From contig JAJFPB010000006.1 of NCBI GenBank assembly GCA_020881915.1, positions 1,860,001 to 1,924,000 of the forward strand: a DNA stretch of 64,000 nt, in the 5' to 3' direction. The notes under the pieces are model-generated. The model searched no databases. It saw only the letters and a program-made list of their open reading frames with translations, and was not told where the DNA came from. Made by a program: the position numbers and the translations under genes. The number at the start of each line of letters is the position of its first letter. Within the stretch, counting starts at the first letter, position 1. Source of the stretch: Paramyrothecium sp. XJ0827. Its lineage: Eukaryota; Ascomycota; Sordariomycetes; Hypocreales; Stachybotryaceae. This document shows, piece after piece, positions 35,535 to 45,570 of the stretch.

Positions 35535-35690
35535 AAAATAATTTCATTAGGTTATTATAAGAATCTTATAAGGTTCTTACGAGATTTTCATGAGATTTTT
35601 ATGAGATTCTTAGAAGAATCTCGGAAGAATCTTAAAAGACTTTTATAAAAAGATTTCTTGAATTAATGAAGCTTATAAGATAGGCATACT
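35535..35690. repeat. AT-rich array of AAGAATCTT-type palindromes
   Basis: A 150-base block built of variants of AAGAATCTTA and its near-complement (ATAAGAATCTTAT, GAGATTTTTATGAGATTC, GAAGAATCTTAAAAGAC). Much of it can fold on itself. It is sharply AT-rich against its flanks. It may be a worn MITE or simple-sequence expansion; no target-site duplication was clear. Confidence 0.5.
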
Positions 35691-35979
35691 GTAGCTTCGT
35701 AAACCTACCATCGTATCCTACTTAACGTATTGCTCTTCCTCTGTATCCAATTTTGTCCGGGAGCAGGTCCATACCGAGACATGAAGCCCAATCAATCCTC
35801 TTTTCAAGTTGAAGTTGATTGTCCTTTGCGAATAAGGACATCCTGCTGCCGGGGAGACCATGTCCGAATCGGGAAGTGGGCCGCAACCCCGGACAAAAAG
35901 TCGACAAGGCATTCCCGCAAAATCGGCCGCCACCACACCAATCAAAAAGTAAATCATCCGTGCATTGCACGAATCGTAT

Positions 35980-36052
35980 CGACCCAGCCAGGACTCGAAC
36001 CTGGAGCCTCTACCACCGGAAAGTAGTGCGCTAGCCATTGCGCCACTAGGCC
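35980..36052 (-). tRNA. tRNA-Arg (anticodon CCG)
   Basis: A full cloverleaf on the minus strand, 73 bases and without an intron. The acceptor stem GGCCTAG pairs with CTGGGTC (two G-U pairs). The D stem is GCGC/GCGC, the anticodon stem CTACT/GGTAG with loop TTCCGGT, and the T stem CCAGG/CCTGG with loop TTCGAGT. The discriminator base is G. The anticodon CCG reads CGG arginine codons. Confidence 0.93.
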
Positions 36053-37057
36053 AGTTGTTGCAGATTCGTGTCGTAATTGAGTATTATATAGCCTTCAATC
36101 AGTCGGTGACAAATTTGTGCGTCACCCAACGTAATGGGGGAAACAAACAAGCAATCATGGAGCGCGGAGTTAGACCCTTTCTGCATAGATTGATGCCCGG
36201 AGTATAAGTTGCCGTACAGAGTCGCGGTCCTCGGTGACTGGTCTCGAAATTGAAACGCCATGAGGCAACTGGTTCGTTTCGGGGACCAAACCTGTGACTT
36301 TGCATTTCCAGGGCTGCGACCACTGCGGTGACCCCTTGTGCTGACCCTGCCAAGGCGACAATGATAAATTCGGTGGGCTCAAGCGATGGCCTGCGTAAAG
36401 CCATGGCTGGGGAAACATCTGTGGCCACTGAGCCATCATCGCATCAAGACGGAGGGACCAACGACGGTGGCAGTATTCTAAGCACGCATAGACGGATTGA
36501 ACCGACCCTACTTGTAGCACATTACTCCAAGATAAAGTTCAACTTGGATCATAACAAACTATGGTATCAATCGCTTTGTTTTGAAAGAGATTGCTTGTCA
36601 AGAGTACCGGCGCTGTAGGAACATAACTCATCACCAACTCACGAACCGAATGCAAACAACAGCACAACCATGGCACGGCCTATGTTTGGCGTGACTGAAT
36701 GGAGAATGCGAATTGACCCTAAGCCCTACGCTCGATACGCTGCATAGATTGTCGTCTGGTGGCCAAGTTATCTGTAGTTTAAGATGGTTCTGTGTCCTTG
36801 CACCTACTTACCTGGTTCCTCGGTCGACAACAGAGTCAGCAGCCCCAGCTTCGCCTCACTCCAGACCATATCTGGTTGCAGTTTGGTTGGTCACAAACAT
36901 ACACGCCTCGTGTACTGAGGTTCTGTGAGGTAGTCCATGCAAAGAGGTTTGACTTGTCTTCCCTCTTCTTCGAGATCGTACTTTCGATCCGACTCTAATC
37001 CCATCATTCAAAGTCACAGGCTGGTTAGGAGATTAAGTAGAAACAAATGAAAGAGTA
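36053..37057. other. Intergenic, no gene seen
   Basis: About 1 kb between the tRNA gene and the composite repeat. No gene recognised. Confidence 0.4.
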
Positions 37058-37264
37058 AAGGCACAGGCCGGGGGTCGAACCCGCATCCCGAAGAAATGAG
37101 CCCACTGCTGCCTGACCAAAAAGGTGTAAAACACCTGAAGAAGTGGGAATGAACCCATGAAGAAGAAGCGGGATTTAACCCATGAAGAAGTGGGAATAAA
37201 CCTATGAAGAAGAAGTGGGCAATTTACCTATGAAGAAGTGGGAATGAACCCATGAAGTGGGAAT
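37058..37264 (-). repeat. Composite dispersed repeat, copy 1 (tRNA-like block plus minisatellite)
   Basis: 37058-37130 carries a tRNA-like B-box on the minus strand (GGGTTCGACCC) next to a GCAGCAGTGGGC segment. 37135-37264 is a tandem array of five or so 22-26-base units of the type GAAGAAGTGGGAATGAACCCAT. A diverged second copy of both parts, in the same order and orientation, lies at 61935-62095, so this is a dispersed element and not a local oddity. The tRNA fold is incomplete: the acceptor ends do not pair. Confidence 0.6.
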
Positions 37265-37290
37265 GCTGAGGAATGTCGAACGCAACTCAC

Positions 37291-37412
37291 TCCGGGGATC
37301 TCCAGGGCTGAGCAATCTTTGAAGTAATTCTGGAACAACTTCGCGTCCACGGTAGCCGAAATGATGATGACCTCGACTCCATTTCGTGACTTTGAATGAA
37401 TATTTGACAAAG
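37291..37412 (-). pseudogene. Orphan exon of a DEAH-box RNA helicase
   Basis: Minus-strand translation gives NGVEVIIISATVDAKLFQNYF followed by SALEIPG. The SAT tripeptide in that setting is helicase motif III of DEAH-box (DHX/Prp) proteins, with the usual LF..YF and IPG after it. The exon ends at a good GTGAGT donor, but no downstream or upstream helicase exons (Walker A, DEAH, motif VI) exist nearby. Directly past the donor lies the composite repeat. It is most likely a fragment carried or left by rearrangement. Confidence 0.5.
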
Positions 37413-37875
37413 GTTTTGATGAATCGTTCTTGGTGCGGTGGGCAAACGTGATATCAGTAGTTATAACGTGTTGAAGTGTGCAAGCAAAGTTGGCTGAGTG
37501 TGCTAGTGCGCAGAGTAACGGCGTAACATGGCGTTTGCACTGAAAAACAACCGAGCGCGAGGTGAGGAGGGAGTGGGATGGTACAGCCAACCAAAGTGCT
37601 CGCTTATGGGTCTGTGGGGCCGAAGTGAGATAACGCGGTACTGCCAGCTGCATCTAAGTCATTCACCCTCACCTCAATCTCGTTCGCAGCGGCCGTCGTC
37701 GTCTGCACTCACTCCCATCACAAACGCTACAACCAGATGCACAACTTCGAGCCACCACAATACATCACCACGCCATCAACATCAAAAGAAATTTCAATCC
37801 AGAACATTTTCCTGATCCAGAGCGAGGTACTTGACGCTCCGGAATTATATACATAGGGCTAACTCGGTTCACAGA

Positions 37876-38472
37876 ATGCCATACAACGAGGAGCACGAGA
37901 AGGCGATCCGCAAATGGCGACAGCAGCGCCGTTTGGTTAAACTGGGCAATATCCACTTCGGCCTCCCCCGCATAGAGTTCGAGAAGATCATCCGAGGAAA
38001 ACTCGAGAAGCCTAATTTGGGCTGCTTCGTCCGGCCGCCGATTCAAGTGTCTCACCACCCGCACCACGATGGCCATACTAAGCTTCTTTGCAAGGACAAG
38101 GATGAAGCACTGTGGGTCATCCAGCAAATTGGAAAAGGATACAAAGTCCGTGGCCGCATAATTAATATCGAATTGGCGAGCGGGAAAGCTGTGGGTGCAT
38201 CCGTTTCCATTCACTTCATTGCTAATGCCAATCTGTTGAAGTATCGACCCCAAGCTAGACCCAACCCTGCCCCTGGTACTACCACCACCACCACCACCAC
38301 TACCACTACCACCACCGCTGCCGCTGCCCCTGGTACCGCCACCACTATCACCAGGACCACCAAGACCACCGTGACCACCGTTGTTAGCACTGCCAATCCC
38401 GTCGCTCCTGCAACTCCCGTCCTCACAGCTCCCCCGGTCACAAGCCCTCCAGGACGAGTCCGCGAAATTTGA
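37876..38472 (+). CDS. RRM-like protein with Thr/Pro-rich tail
   Basis: An intronless 198-residue frame; I chose the ATG at 37876 (MPYNEEHEKAIRKW). Residues about 22-105 look like a single RNA-recognition motif: a first strand NIHFGLP, a long helix IEFEKIIRGKL, an HTKLLCKDKDEALWVIQQIG helix-strand unit and a final GRIINIELASGK strand, although the aromatic RNP residues are weak. Residues about 120-185 are low-complexity Thr/Pro/Ala, with a poly-Thr run from an ACC repeat. A 38.6-kb minisatellite begins 130 bases after the stop. Whether this is an expressed gene or a gene copy in repeat-rich DNA is unclear. Confidence 0.5.
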   Translation: MPYNEEHEKAIRKWRQQRRLVKLGNIHFGLPRIEFEKIIRGKLEKPNLGCFVRPPIQVSHHPHHDGHTKLLCKDKDEALWVIQQIGKGYKVRGRIINIELASGKAVGASVSIHFIANANLLKYRPQARPNPAPGTTTTTTTTTTTTTAAAAPGTATTITRTTKTTVTTVVSTANPVAPATPVLTAPPVTSPPGRVREI

Positions 38473-38627
38473 AGAACTTAACGTGGAGGAGGACAACAAT
38501 GAATGATCAATGACGCTGATACTCCCACCATCATCACTCACAAGGGCCAAATGACGAAAGGCACGACATCCGAACTTTTCACACCGAAGGGAAACCTTAC
38601 GGCAAACACAGAGGGGAAACTCTCACC

Positions 38628-38932
38628 TTGACCTTTGGCTTTATGCCTACTACTTCAGGTCCTTGACCTCTGGCTTTATGCCTACTACTTCAGGTCCTTG
38701 ACCTTTGGCTTTGTGCCTATTTCTTCGTTGTGCTATATGCCTACTACTTCAGGTCATTGACCTTTGGCTTTATGCCCACTACTTCAGGTCATTGACCTTG
38801 GGCTTTATGCCTACTTCTTCGTTGTGCTCTATGCCTACTACTTCAGGTCATTGACCTTGGGCTTTATGCCTACTTCTTCGTTGTGCTCTATGCCTACTAC
38901 TTCAGGTCATTGACCTTGGCCTTTGGTCCTAA
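38628..38932. repeat. Minisatellite of TATGCCTACTACTTCAGG units
   Basis: Tandem units of about 35 bases (CTTTATGCCTACTACTTCAGGT plus CCTTGACCTTTGG or CATTGACCTTGGG) alternate with longer units that include a TTCTTCGTTGTGCTC insert. Eight or so copies, with high unit-to-unit identity, suggest recent expansion. It lies between the RRM-like gene and a tRNA-like element. Confidence 0.85.
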
Positions 38933-38998
38933 GATCGTATGGCGCGTGAGCGTCTGGAGTCCCGTCCGGGAGGTGCGTTCGAATCGCACTACGATCAC
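38932..38998 (+). other. Compact tRNA-like element
   Basis: Perfect 7-pair ends (GATCGTA and TACGATC) enclose a perfect T arm (GTGCG-TTCGAAT-CGCAC) and a discriminator A. Only about 33 bases lie between the 5' acceptor strand and the T arm, against about 41 in a normal tRNA: the D arm would be GCGC/GCGT with a four-base loop, and the anticodon arm has a six-base loop at best. It is therefore a tRNA-like relic or structured element, not a standard tRNA. Confidence 0.5.
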
Positions 38999-38999
38999 C

Positions 39000-40279
39000 G
39001 TTCCTCTATGCCTATGAAAGACAGACCACGCCTGTTCTTGCCGGAATAATTCAGGTGCAAGCTGACGTATTTGAACCGCACACTAGTCCGAACGGTACGT
39101 TCCAGGCCCAAAGGCATATTTCGACACCTGGTGACGACTGAAAAACCGCAGCCAAATGTCAGGCTCTATCCTCCACCTCCAGATCACAATCGCACACACC
39201 CATCGAGTCCGCCTGGCATGACATGTCTCGTCATCTCTGTGAGCCAAACCGAGGAAACAACAGAGAGTATGTGTACGTTGCAAATCTATTCAGATCCATG
39301 TCAAAGTAGAGGAAAATAATGCTAAGATCCTTGTAAAAAGCTACGAAACTTCGAATGTCTAACTGCAGTTTTATCATGACTATGTAACGAAGACCTCGTA
39401 CACCTGCAACATCGGTTTCCTGCTAACTGCTTGCTTGTCCTAGATGAACTTTGTTCTTGTTGGCCTGACCTTGCCTATCCTTCACACCCAAATCATGTTG
39501 TTGGTCGTTACAATTTTCTACGCCCTTATGACATCTACTCTCAGCCGGCACCCTCTCACGGCATACTTGGACACACTTGCATAGTGCCCAACTTTGTTTG
39601 AACTTCACTTGCCCTGCGCGCATTGGATCACTTCTTAATTTAATGCTTCTTTTATTGGAGGTATGGATACCTTCTCTGTACGGAAAAGGACAAGAAAAAA
39701 AAATGCATTATACACATGAGAAAAAGAAAAAGAGAAAGATCTTGAATCGTCGACATGCGATTAAACCAGCGCCGTAGAAAGCCATGGTCGTGTGACAATG
39801 CATGCAACGCCAAATTCACCGTTGAATGCGTAACGTAAGCGTCATGAAGCGCAGCGACCAGGCGCGACTTTTGTCTTTCCCGTCCGATTACCAGGACTCC
39901 CATCATCCTAGGCTTTTGCGTATTCCAGCTGAGCATCTCCCGTGACGGGAGTTGAGCACTCTTCTAGTGACTCTTTTCGGCGGTCCCACAGTGTCAGTCA
40001 GGAGGGTCAAGCATTTGACTCCTGGACAGTTCCGATTAGGAGAATCATCCAATGCCTAGGCCGTCTAACCATTGTATGTTGCAAATGTCAAGACCGAGGG
40101 TACATCGTCAAAGATTTAGAATTAAGGAAACAAGGAAATGGGCGATGTCCTGCCCGGGAAGGTTGAGTGCTAAGGAAACAGAGATACTTGCGAGGCCAGG
40201 GACGGCTTGTCACAGCGTAAGCCATGCCATCCTCGCTCGTGTTTGTGTCATCTCACAAGTGGCGGCGCTGAAGGGGCCT
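39000..40279. other. Intergenic, no gene seen
   Basis: No gene supported. A purine-rich AAAAAGAAAAAGAGAAAG run lies near 39720. Confidence 0.4.
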
Positions 40280-42063
40280 TCAAATGTGGAGGAAGTTGAC
40301 ATCCGAAATGCTTCGATGTCTTTTGTGACCACCATTGGTTACATCGCCAGATGCCTTGCGCTTGGCAGAGACTGCCTCGAGCGGGCTGCGGGTGAGGTCG
40401 CTCATTTGCTTCTTGTGTCGGCGAATAGGTGTGAGCGGGGCAGTAGCGGTGTCAAAGCGGTCCGTCTTCAGGCCTCTCAAAGCCGTGTAGTTGTAGGGGC
40501 CGCTGAAAGCCAGAGAATCCTGGGTAGCTTGGTTGCTCAGGATCAACTGCTGGTTGATCTGGTTGCGGCGGAAGGCGCCGACCGTCTCTGAGTTGAGGTG
40601 GGATAGCACATCGTGCTCACTCGAGGCTGTACTTGGTCGCACTGGAGTGGACGAAGGAGCCCAGTTGCCTTCTTCACCCTCATCACCCGAAGAACCGCCT
40701 TCATCCCAAGCAATGAAATCGTTAATATCGAGCTTCTTTTCAGCCTCGTCCTCGTCCCCAGCAATGCTCGGTGCAGTGGAGCTGTCGTCAGCGGTATTGG
40801 CGTCGGAGGGGAAGGGAAAGAAGGCCTCGGCCGGACCAATGGCTTGCGTGTTGATAAAGTCTCCGAACGTGTTGGAGGAGAACATGGCGCTGAGCATCAT
40901 GTTGGCCGAGTTGCTGAGGATGGGAGAGGCCTGGTCACCAAGAGGCCACGGGAAGTTGAACTGCTCGGGAGACAAGTCCAACTGGCGGCGCCGATGCGGC
41001 GTGAAGATCATCATCTTCCGGGTCAAGGGGTTGAGGACCGCGATGGGCTTCTTGTCGGAGCGGTCAAGGTTGAAACGGCCCACGCGAGGCTGGCCACGCT
41101 GGGACTTGACAGGCAGGTCACCATCGGAATCGGATACCTCGCTCATGGGGACTGATGGCCGGCGAGTCTTTCTACGGACAGGAGGCTCAGGAACGTCCTC
41201 CTCGGTAGTGTCGCCATCAGCTGAGAAAGGAAAGTTAGCGTCACGGTAAGCAGCACGGGTCCCGCGTGGCGGCAGGACTCACTCTCGTATCCGTCCAGGT
41301 CCTGCGGCTCTTCGAAAGCAGGCACAGGGGTAACGGATGCGGCATCAGGGGGTTGGGAAGCCCTGGGGGTCGCCATGGATGCCTCGTCGTCGCTCAGTTG
41401 GCGGACGACCTCCTCGGCGTCCGAGTCAAAGGCATCAGCTTGTTCGCTGTATTGACCCTGGTAGTCCCAGAAGGAGCCGGAGCCGGAGGACTCATCTGGG
41501 TCGTCCTCAATCTCACGGCGGAAGGCCGGGTCGAGGGAGTTTTGTGCGACGAAAATGTCGGGGAAAAGGTCGGCATGATCGTCCTCGGTGTCAGTTGAGT
41601 CCGAGTCACTGGATGGAACGTCAAAGCGAACATGGCGCTCCACATTGTCTGAGCTGAAAGCGGTGGCTTCCTTGTAAAAATCAGAGACCTGACTCTCTTC
41701 GACCTCAGAGGCAATACCGGCCCAGCTGGCAGTGTCGTCTCCGTCGACATCATCCTCAAAGTCATTGTCATTGTCATCGTCGTCTTCATCGTCGGCTTCC
41801 TCTTCTTCCACCACAAGAAGAGCTGGTCGCGGTCGAGGAGAGTTGCTAGGCCGAACAATGGCCTCGATCAAGATGTTCTCCTCCTCGACCGCAGCGACAT
41901 CCTCCTCGTCGTCATCCTCAGAGTCGCTAATGTCTTCGACGGCGGAGTAGCCCTCGTCATCGTCGGAAAAGTCAAAGGAGGAAGACGAGGTCTCGGACGA
42001 GCGGCGACGCTTAGACGCCTTGACTGGCGTGGTAGCGAACTTTTTGCGAACGTTGCGTGACAT
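40280..42063 (-). CDS. Acidic, serine-rich nuclear-type protein of unknown function
   Basis: Two exons (42063-41283, 41220-40280) give 573 residues. The N-terminus is basic (KRRRSS near 18-23), followed by long runs of Asp/Glu and Ser typical of chromatin or transcription proteins. The middle has a conserved-looking segment (RVGRFNLDRSDKKPIAVLNPLTR... HRRRQLDLSPEQFNFPWP). Near the C-terminus are KRKAS and KRHRS basic patches that could act as nuclear localisation signals. No known fold was recognised. I believe it is a conserved ascomycete gene because the intron is clean and the middle segment looks constrained. A long leader lies upstream (42064-42960). Confidence 0.75.
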
Positions 42064-45000
42064 GGCGTTAAGTCCGAACGGGGGCTTGGGGGATTATATG
42101 GTTGCAGTTGTGGTTAGTCGGTTTGTGGCGCCCGTGCACCAATTGGGTTGAAACGGATGATGGAGATTGGACTTGTGGCTGAATTCAGGATTTTTCCTCC
42201 TCTTTGAGAGAAATTCAATAGCGTTGAGGGTAAACTGGGGAGACGGGTTGACTTGTCGGTAGAGTAGAAGGCGGGAATAGTGTTGGCGAGGTTAGCCAGA
42301 GAGGATGAGGAGCTCGTTGGGAGAGAAGTGTTGTTGGTGGTGGTGATGGTGATAAGTGTATGGCCCAAAACGGGGGCAAAGGTGCAGAATCGTGTTGTTC
42401 AGTATAACAGGCTTGTCTGTGAGCTGTCGTCGGCTCCGTGAAGCGGGCGGGCAGAAGGCCTGTTTGGAAAACTTGGTCGAGGTCGTTGATAATCTGGGGG
42501 AAACACTCGGTGAACTGCTGGACTGCGAGCCGTGGCCAGGCCCGAGGGGAGAGGGATTGACCACGGCCCGCAGTGGGCGTTTACAGCTCAGCGACGGCCG
42601 AAGGCATGGTTACTCGACGAAGTTTTGTTCTGATCTGATCTGGATTGAATGTCCGGGAATAGGGCGACTTCGTTGTCTTGGGGGTTGGGTGGTTTGGATG
42701 GAGAGGAGGAAGAGGAAGGGAAGAAAAAAAAGGAAGCGGAGGAGTTACATATGGAAGTACGTACTCTGCAGTTTTTCCCCTGCTCTCCACTCTCCCTACA
42801 AAGTCTCCCTCTCTTTGGGTCCTGAATGGTGGGGTCGACGAAGGTACGAGGTACAAGGTACAAGGTTCGACGCACGATGGGCGCCCCAGCAAAGGGCAGA
42901 GGCAGAGGCTGAGGTACCTTAGCGGCAGAGGTAGACGCATAGAGGCAGCAGGTACATTGTTAGAGAGGGGGCGCTAGTCCGAGCCGGGCAGCAGCACACC
43001 GTCACCGCTTCTTCCCTCTGGGCTCTGGGCTCTGAGCTTTGGGCTTGTTGCTGTTACCGCCCAGCAGCGCTCTGCAACAACGACAGCGGCAAACGGGCTG
43101 GGTCTCACTCTGAGGATCAGGGTCCAATGGATGGGGAGTGCCGGTGCCAGCGTGTCCAGCAAAACCCGCTTTCCAGATGCACGATGACAGCGCCGGCAAG
43201 CTGCGGAGGCGCATCTCGCAGCGTCTACCAATCCATGCCATTCATGTCGGCGGCACGCGACAGAGGCGTTGCTTTTTGAATTACAGATTGCATTGCCTTT
43301 TGCTTGCCGGGGGGACCAGCTGTCACAGTGACCTGTAATGTCAAGGCCTAGCGGGCTAGGGAAAGGTCAAGTACCGGAAACGTACGTAACGAGGTCACAT
43401 CACGGCTGCGCAATTTGATTGACTGAGGGGGCGGACGGGGTTGCTTGCAGAAGCGCAGAGGGCAGAATGAGGGGTTGCATTGTCATTTCCTCCGTGCAGT
43501 CACTGCAGGCCCCGTCATTTCTTCCCACTGACGATGAACCGGGGGGGTCGAATGGGCTGAGTGGTAAAGGTTAGATGAGGCGACGTAACGTAAAGCAAGG
43601 GAAAAAAGAGAAAAAAGGTACTTGAGACGAGGGACGAACAGGCGGTTCCCCCTCCCACGATCCACCCAAAACGTCCAGTGGCTCATGTACCCTTCTATCA
43701 TTTTCCTCTTTCAAACCGCTGGGCCCCGTTCGAGCTCCACTGGGAAACTCTCTAGCAGCATCATAAGCATCATAAACTGGAGCCTCTCTCATGGCCCACG
43801 ATGCCCACTTTGGCCTGGGCTCGACATTTTAGTGGAAACGATGCTCTTAGCCTCCATCGCTTCTCTTCCTCCTCGTCCTTCGTCTCCGTTGTCCGAACAT
43901 TGGCCGCGCCTCAAGTTGCTCCCCCCTCGGCAACCGCCGATGTTATACCATTTCTGGACAACTGTGGATGTCCAATGGTCAACCAGGGTCCGTCATAGCT
44001 TCTTCGTTTTTTTTTTCGCTGTCTTGCTTTGCCTTCTCAGCCACTCTTCACGGTGACTCGTCCTCCACTTTAGAGCAATTGCTAAAACGTTCGCCGAGAA
44101 AAAAAGTTTTTTTTCCTTCCTCGGGTCTCCGGCTTACGTTTGACCAAGGATCCCGACCACTCGGGACCTCTGGGTTACATGAATTGCACATGATAGGCGG
44201 ACCAGCATCGGAGTCTTCACCTCCATGGATCCCAGACCACGCCAGATCAACAGACAATCGTGACAACCCTCGTCGCTACCCCTCCTAGCACCCTCGCTAC
44301 CTTCGAGTTTGGGCTGATCCAGTGCCGTCATCGTTCGTTGGTCCAAGCTTATTGCAAGCTTATTGACAGGATTCCACTGCCATCCCATGACAAAATGGAG
44401 TCACAAACTCTCAGGTCCGAGTCACATTGTAGAGGCAAGGCACGTGTAAACTTCAAGCATTAATGTAAGTAAAGTAGCTTGAGCGTGGCCACGATAATTA
44501 CTTCGTGGTCCACTTGACTCAACCTGAGCATTGAGCCTGCTTGGGGCGGTGATTCATGCAGATCTGGCCAACCTAAAATAAACTGGTGCAGCCATTCAGC
44601 AACCTCTGCATTGCCGCATTGTCTTCAATCGCATTCAACTCCAGGGTAGTGTCGAATCAATTTTTGCGTGGCTTGCAGCCTAGGCGATGACTCAGGGGGT
44701 GACTCCTCATATTTCCACATGCTTCCCCTCTCCTCGGATGATATTGTCCGGCACGTCATTGGTTGATCGCATTCAGGAATGCCGTCTTTGCAGATGGCCT
44801 GCGCTGGTCATCGTCATCCCTTGTCTAGGGTTTGGATCTAGCAGAAAGATTGGAAAGGGCTGCGCGTCTTGTGGGACGGACTCCTCGAAGCGGTCAGAGC
44901 TTTTGGTTTCTTGCGGATGTTTGACGACGCTTGGTTGGACGCTGCGCGATGCTTGTTCGATTCACCTCGTAGGCGGCAAGCGATGATCCTAATTTGAGCT

Positions 45001-45570
45001 GCCCGCTCGTCTTGGGGTCTCCAACATCACCTTTCAGAATTTTGAAGCATCGGCAATAGGGTAGCGAATGGTGAGCAAAAATACCCGACCACAAAACGGT
45101 CCATCGTTAAAAATATCTTAGGCAATTACAAGGAAGAATGAGTAAAAGTGAATGTCAATTTTGAATACGTATTGAACGTTTATTTACAATAAAAGCCCCT
45201 CCTTATTGTGTATATTTATCAGTCTATCCGTGATTTCGCTGTCTGAATTCTTTTGCTTACCGCTTTGGTAAAGTAGGTGTCCGGCACTCAATACCTCCGC
45301 CCGTCCGCGCTATTCCGCTTTCGCACTAGAGACACGGGGTCGCGCTTAATCATCCTTGGCGCGCGCCTAACAATGTCCAGGTTTTTTTTTCGCTGGTTGC
45401 TGGGCCACTGCGCAGAGCCGTGCACGTTCAAGTAAACATGCCATTCTTTCGCTAAGCCCAAGCCGACGGCATCCACCTCCATCAAGGGCCACGAACCGCG
45501 CTTGACGATTCGAACTCAAAAGCCCCAGGACATCACGCTGCATCTACAGTTCTTTGCGCAACGGGACACA
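42064..45570. other. Long interval: leader of the acidic-protein gene, then no gene seen
   Basis: Three and a half kilobases. 42064-42960 is GC- and CT-rich and likely holds the promoter and 5' UTR of the minus-strand gene, with GAGGTACAAGGTACAAGGT short repeats near 42838. 43390-44060 has CT-rich tracts. 45100-45240 is AT-rich. No protein domain, tRNA or rRNA seen. Confidence 0.45.

Noticed and set aside
37061..37125. Functional tRNA on the minus strand
   Set aside because: Only the B-box and T loop fit; acceptor ends do not pair and no anticodon arm forms. Kept as a tRNA-like repeat.
37765..38550. Minus-strand frame (261 codons) with Gly-rich repeats opposite the RRM-like gene
   Set aside because: The Gly run is the complement of the ACC/Thr repeat; the plus frame has the RRM-like pattern and an ATG.
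43622..44056. Plus-strand frame of 144 codons
   Set aside because: Low-complexity Ser/Pro/Leu translation over CT-rich DNA; reads like promoter or UTR sequence.
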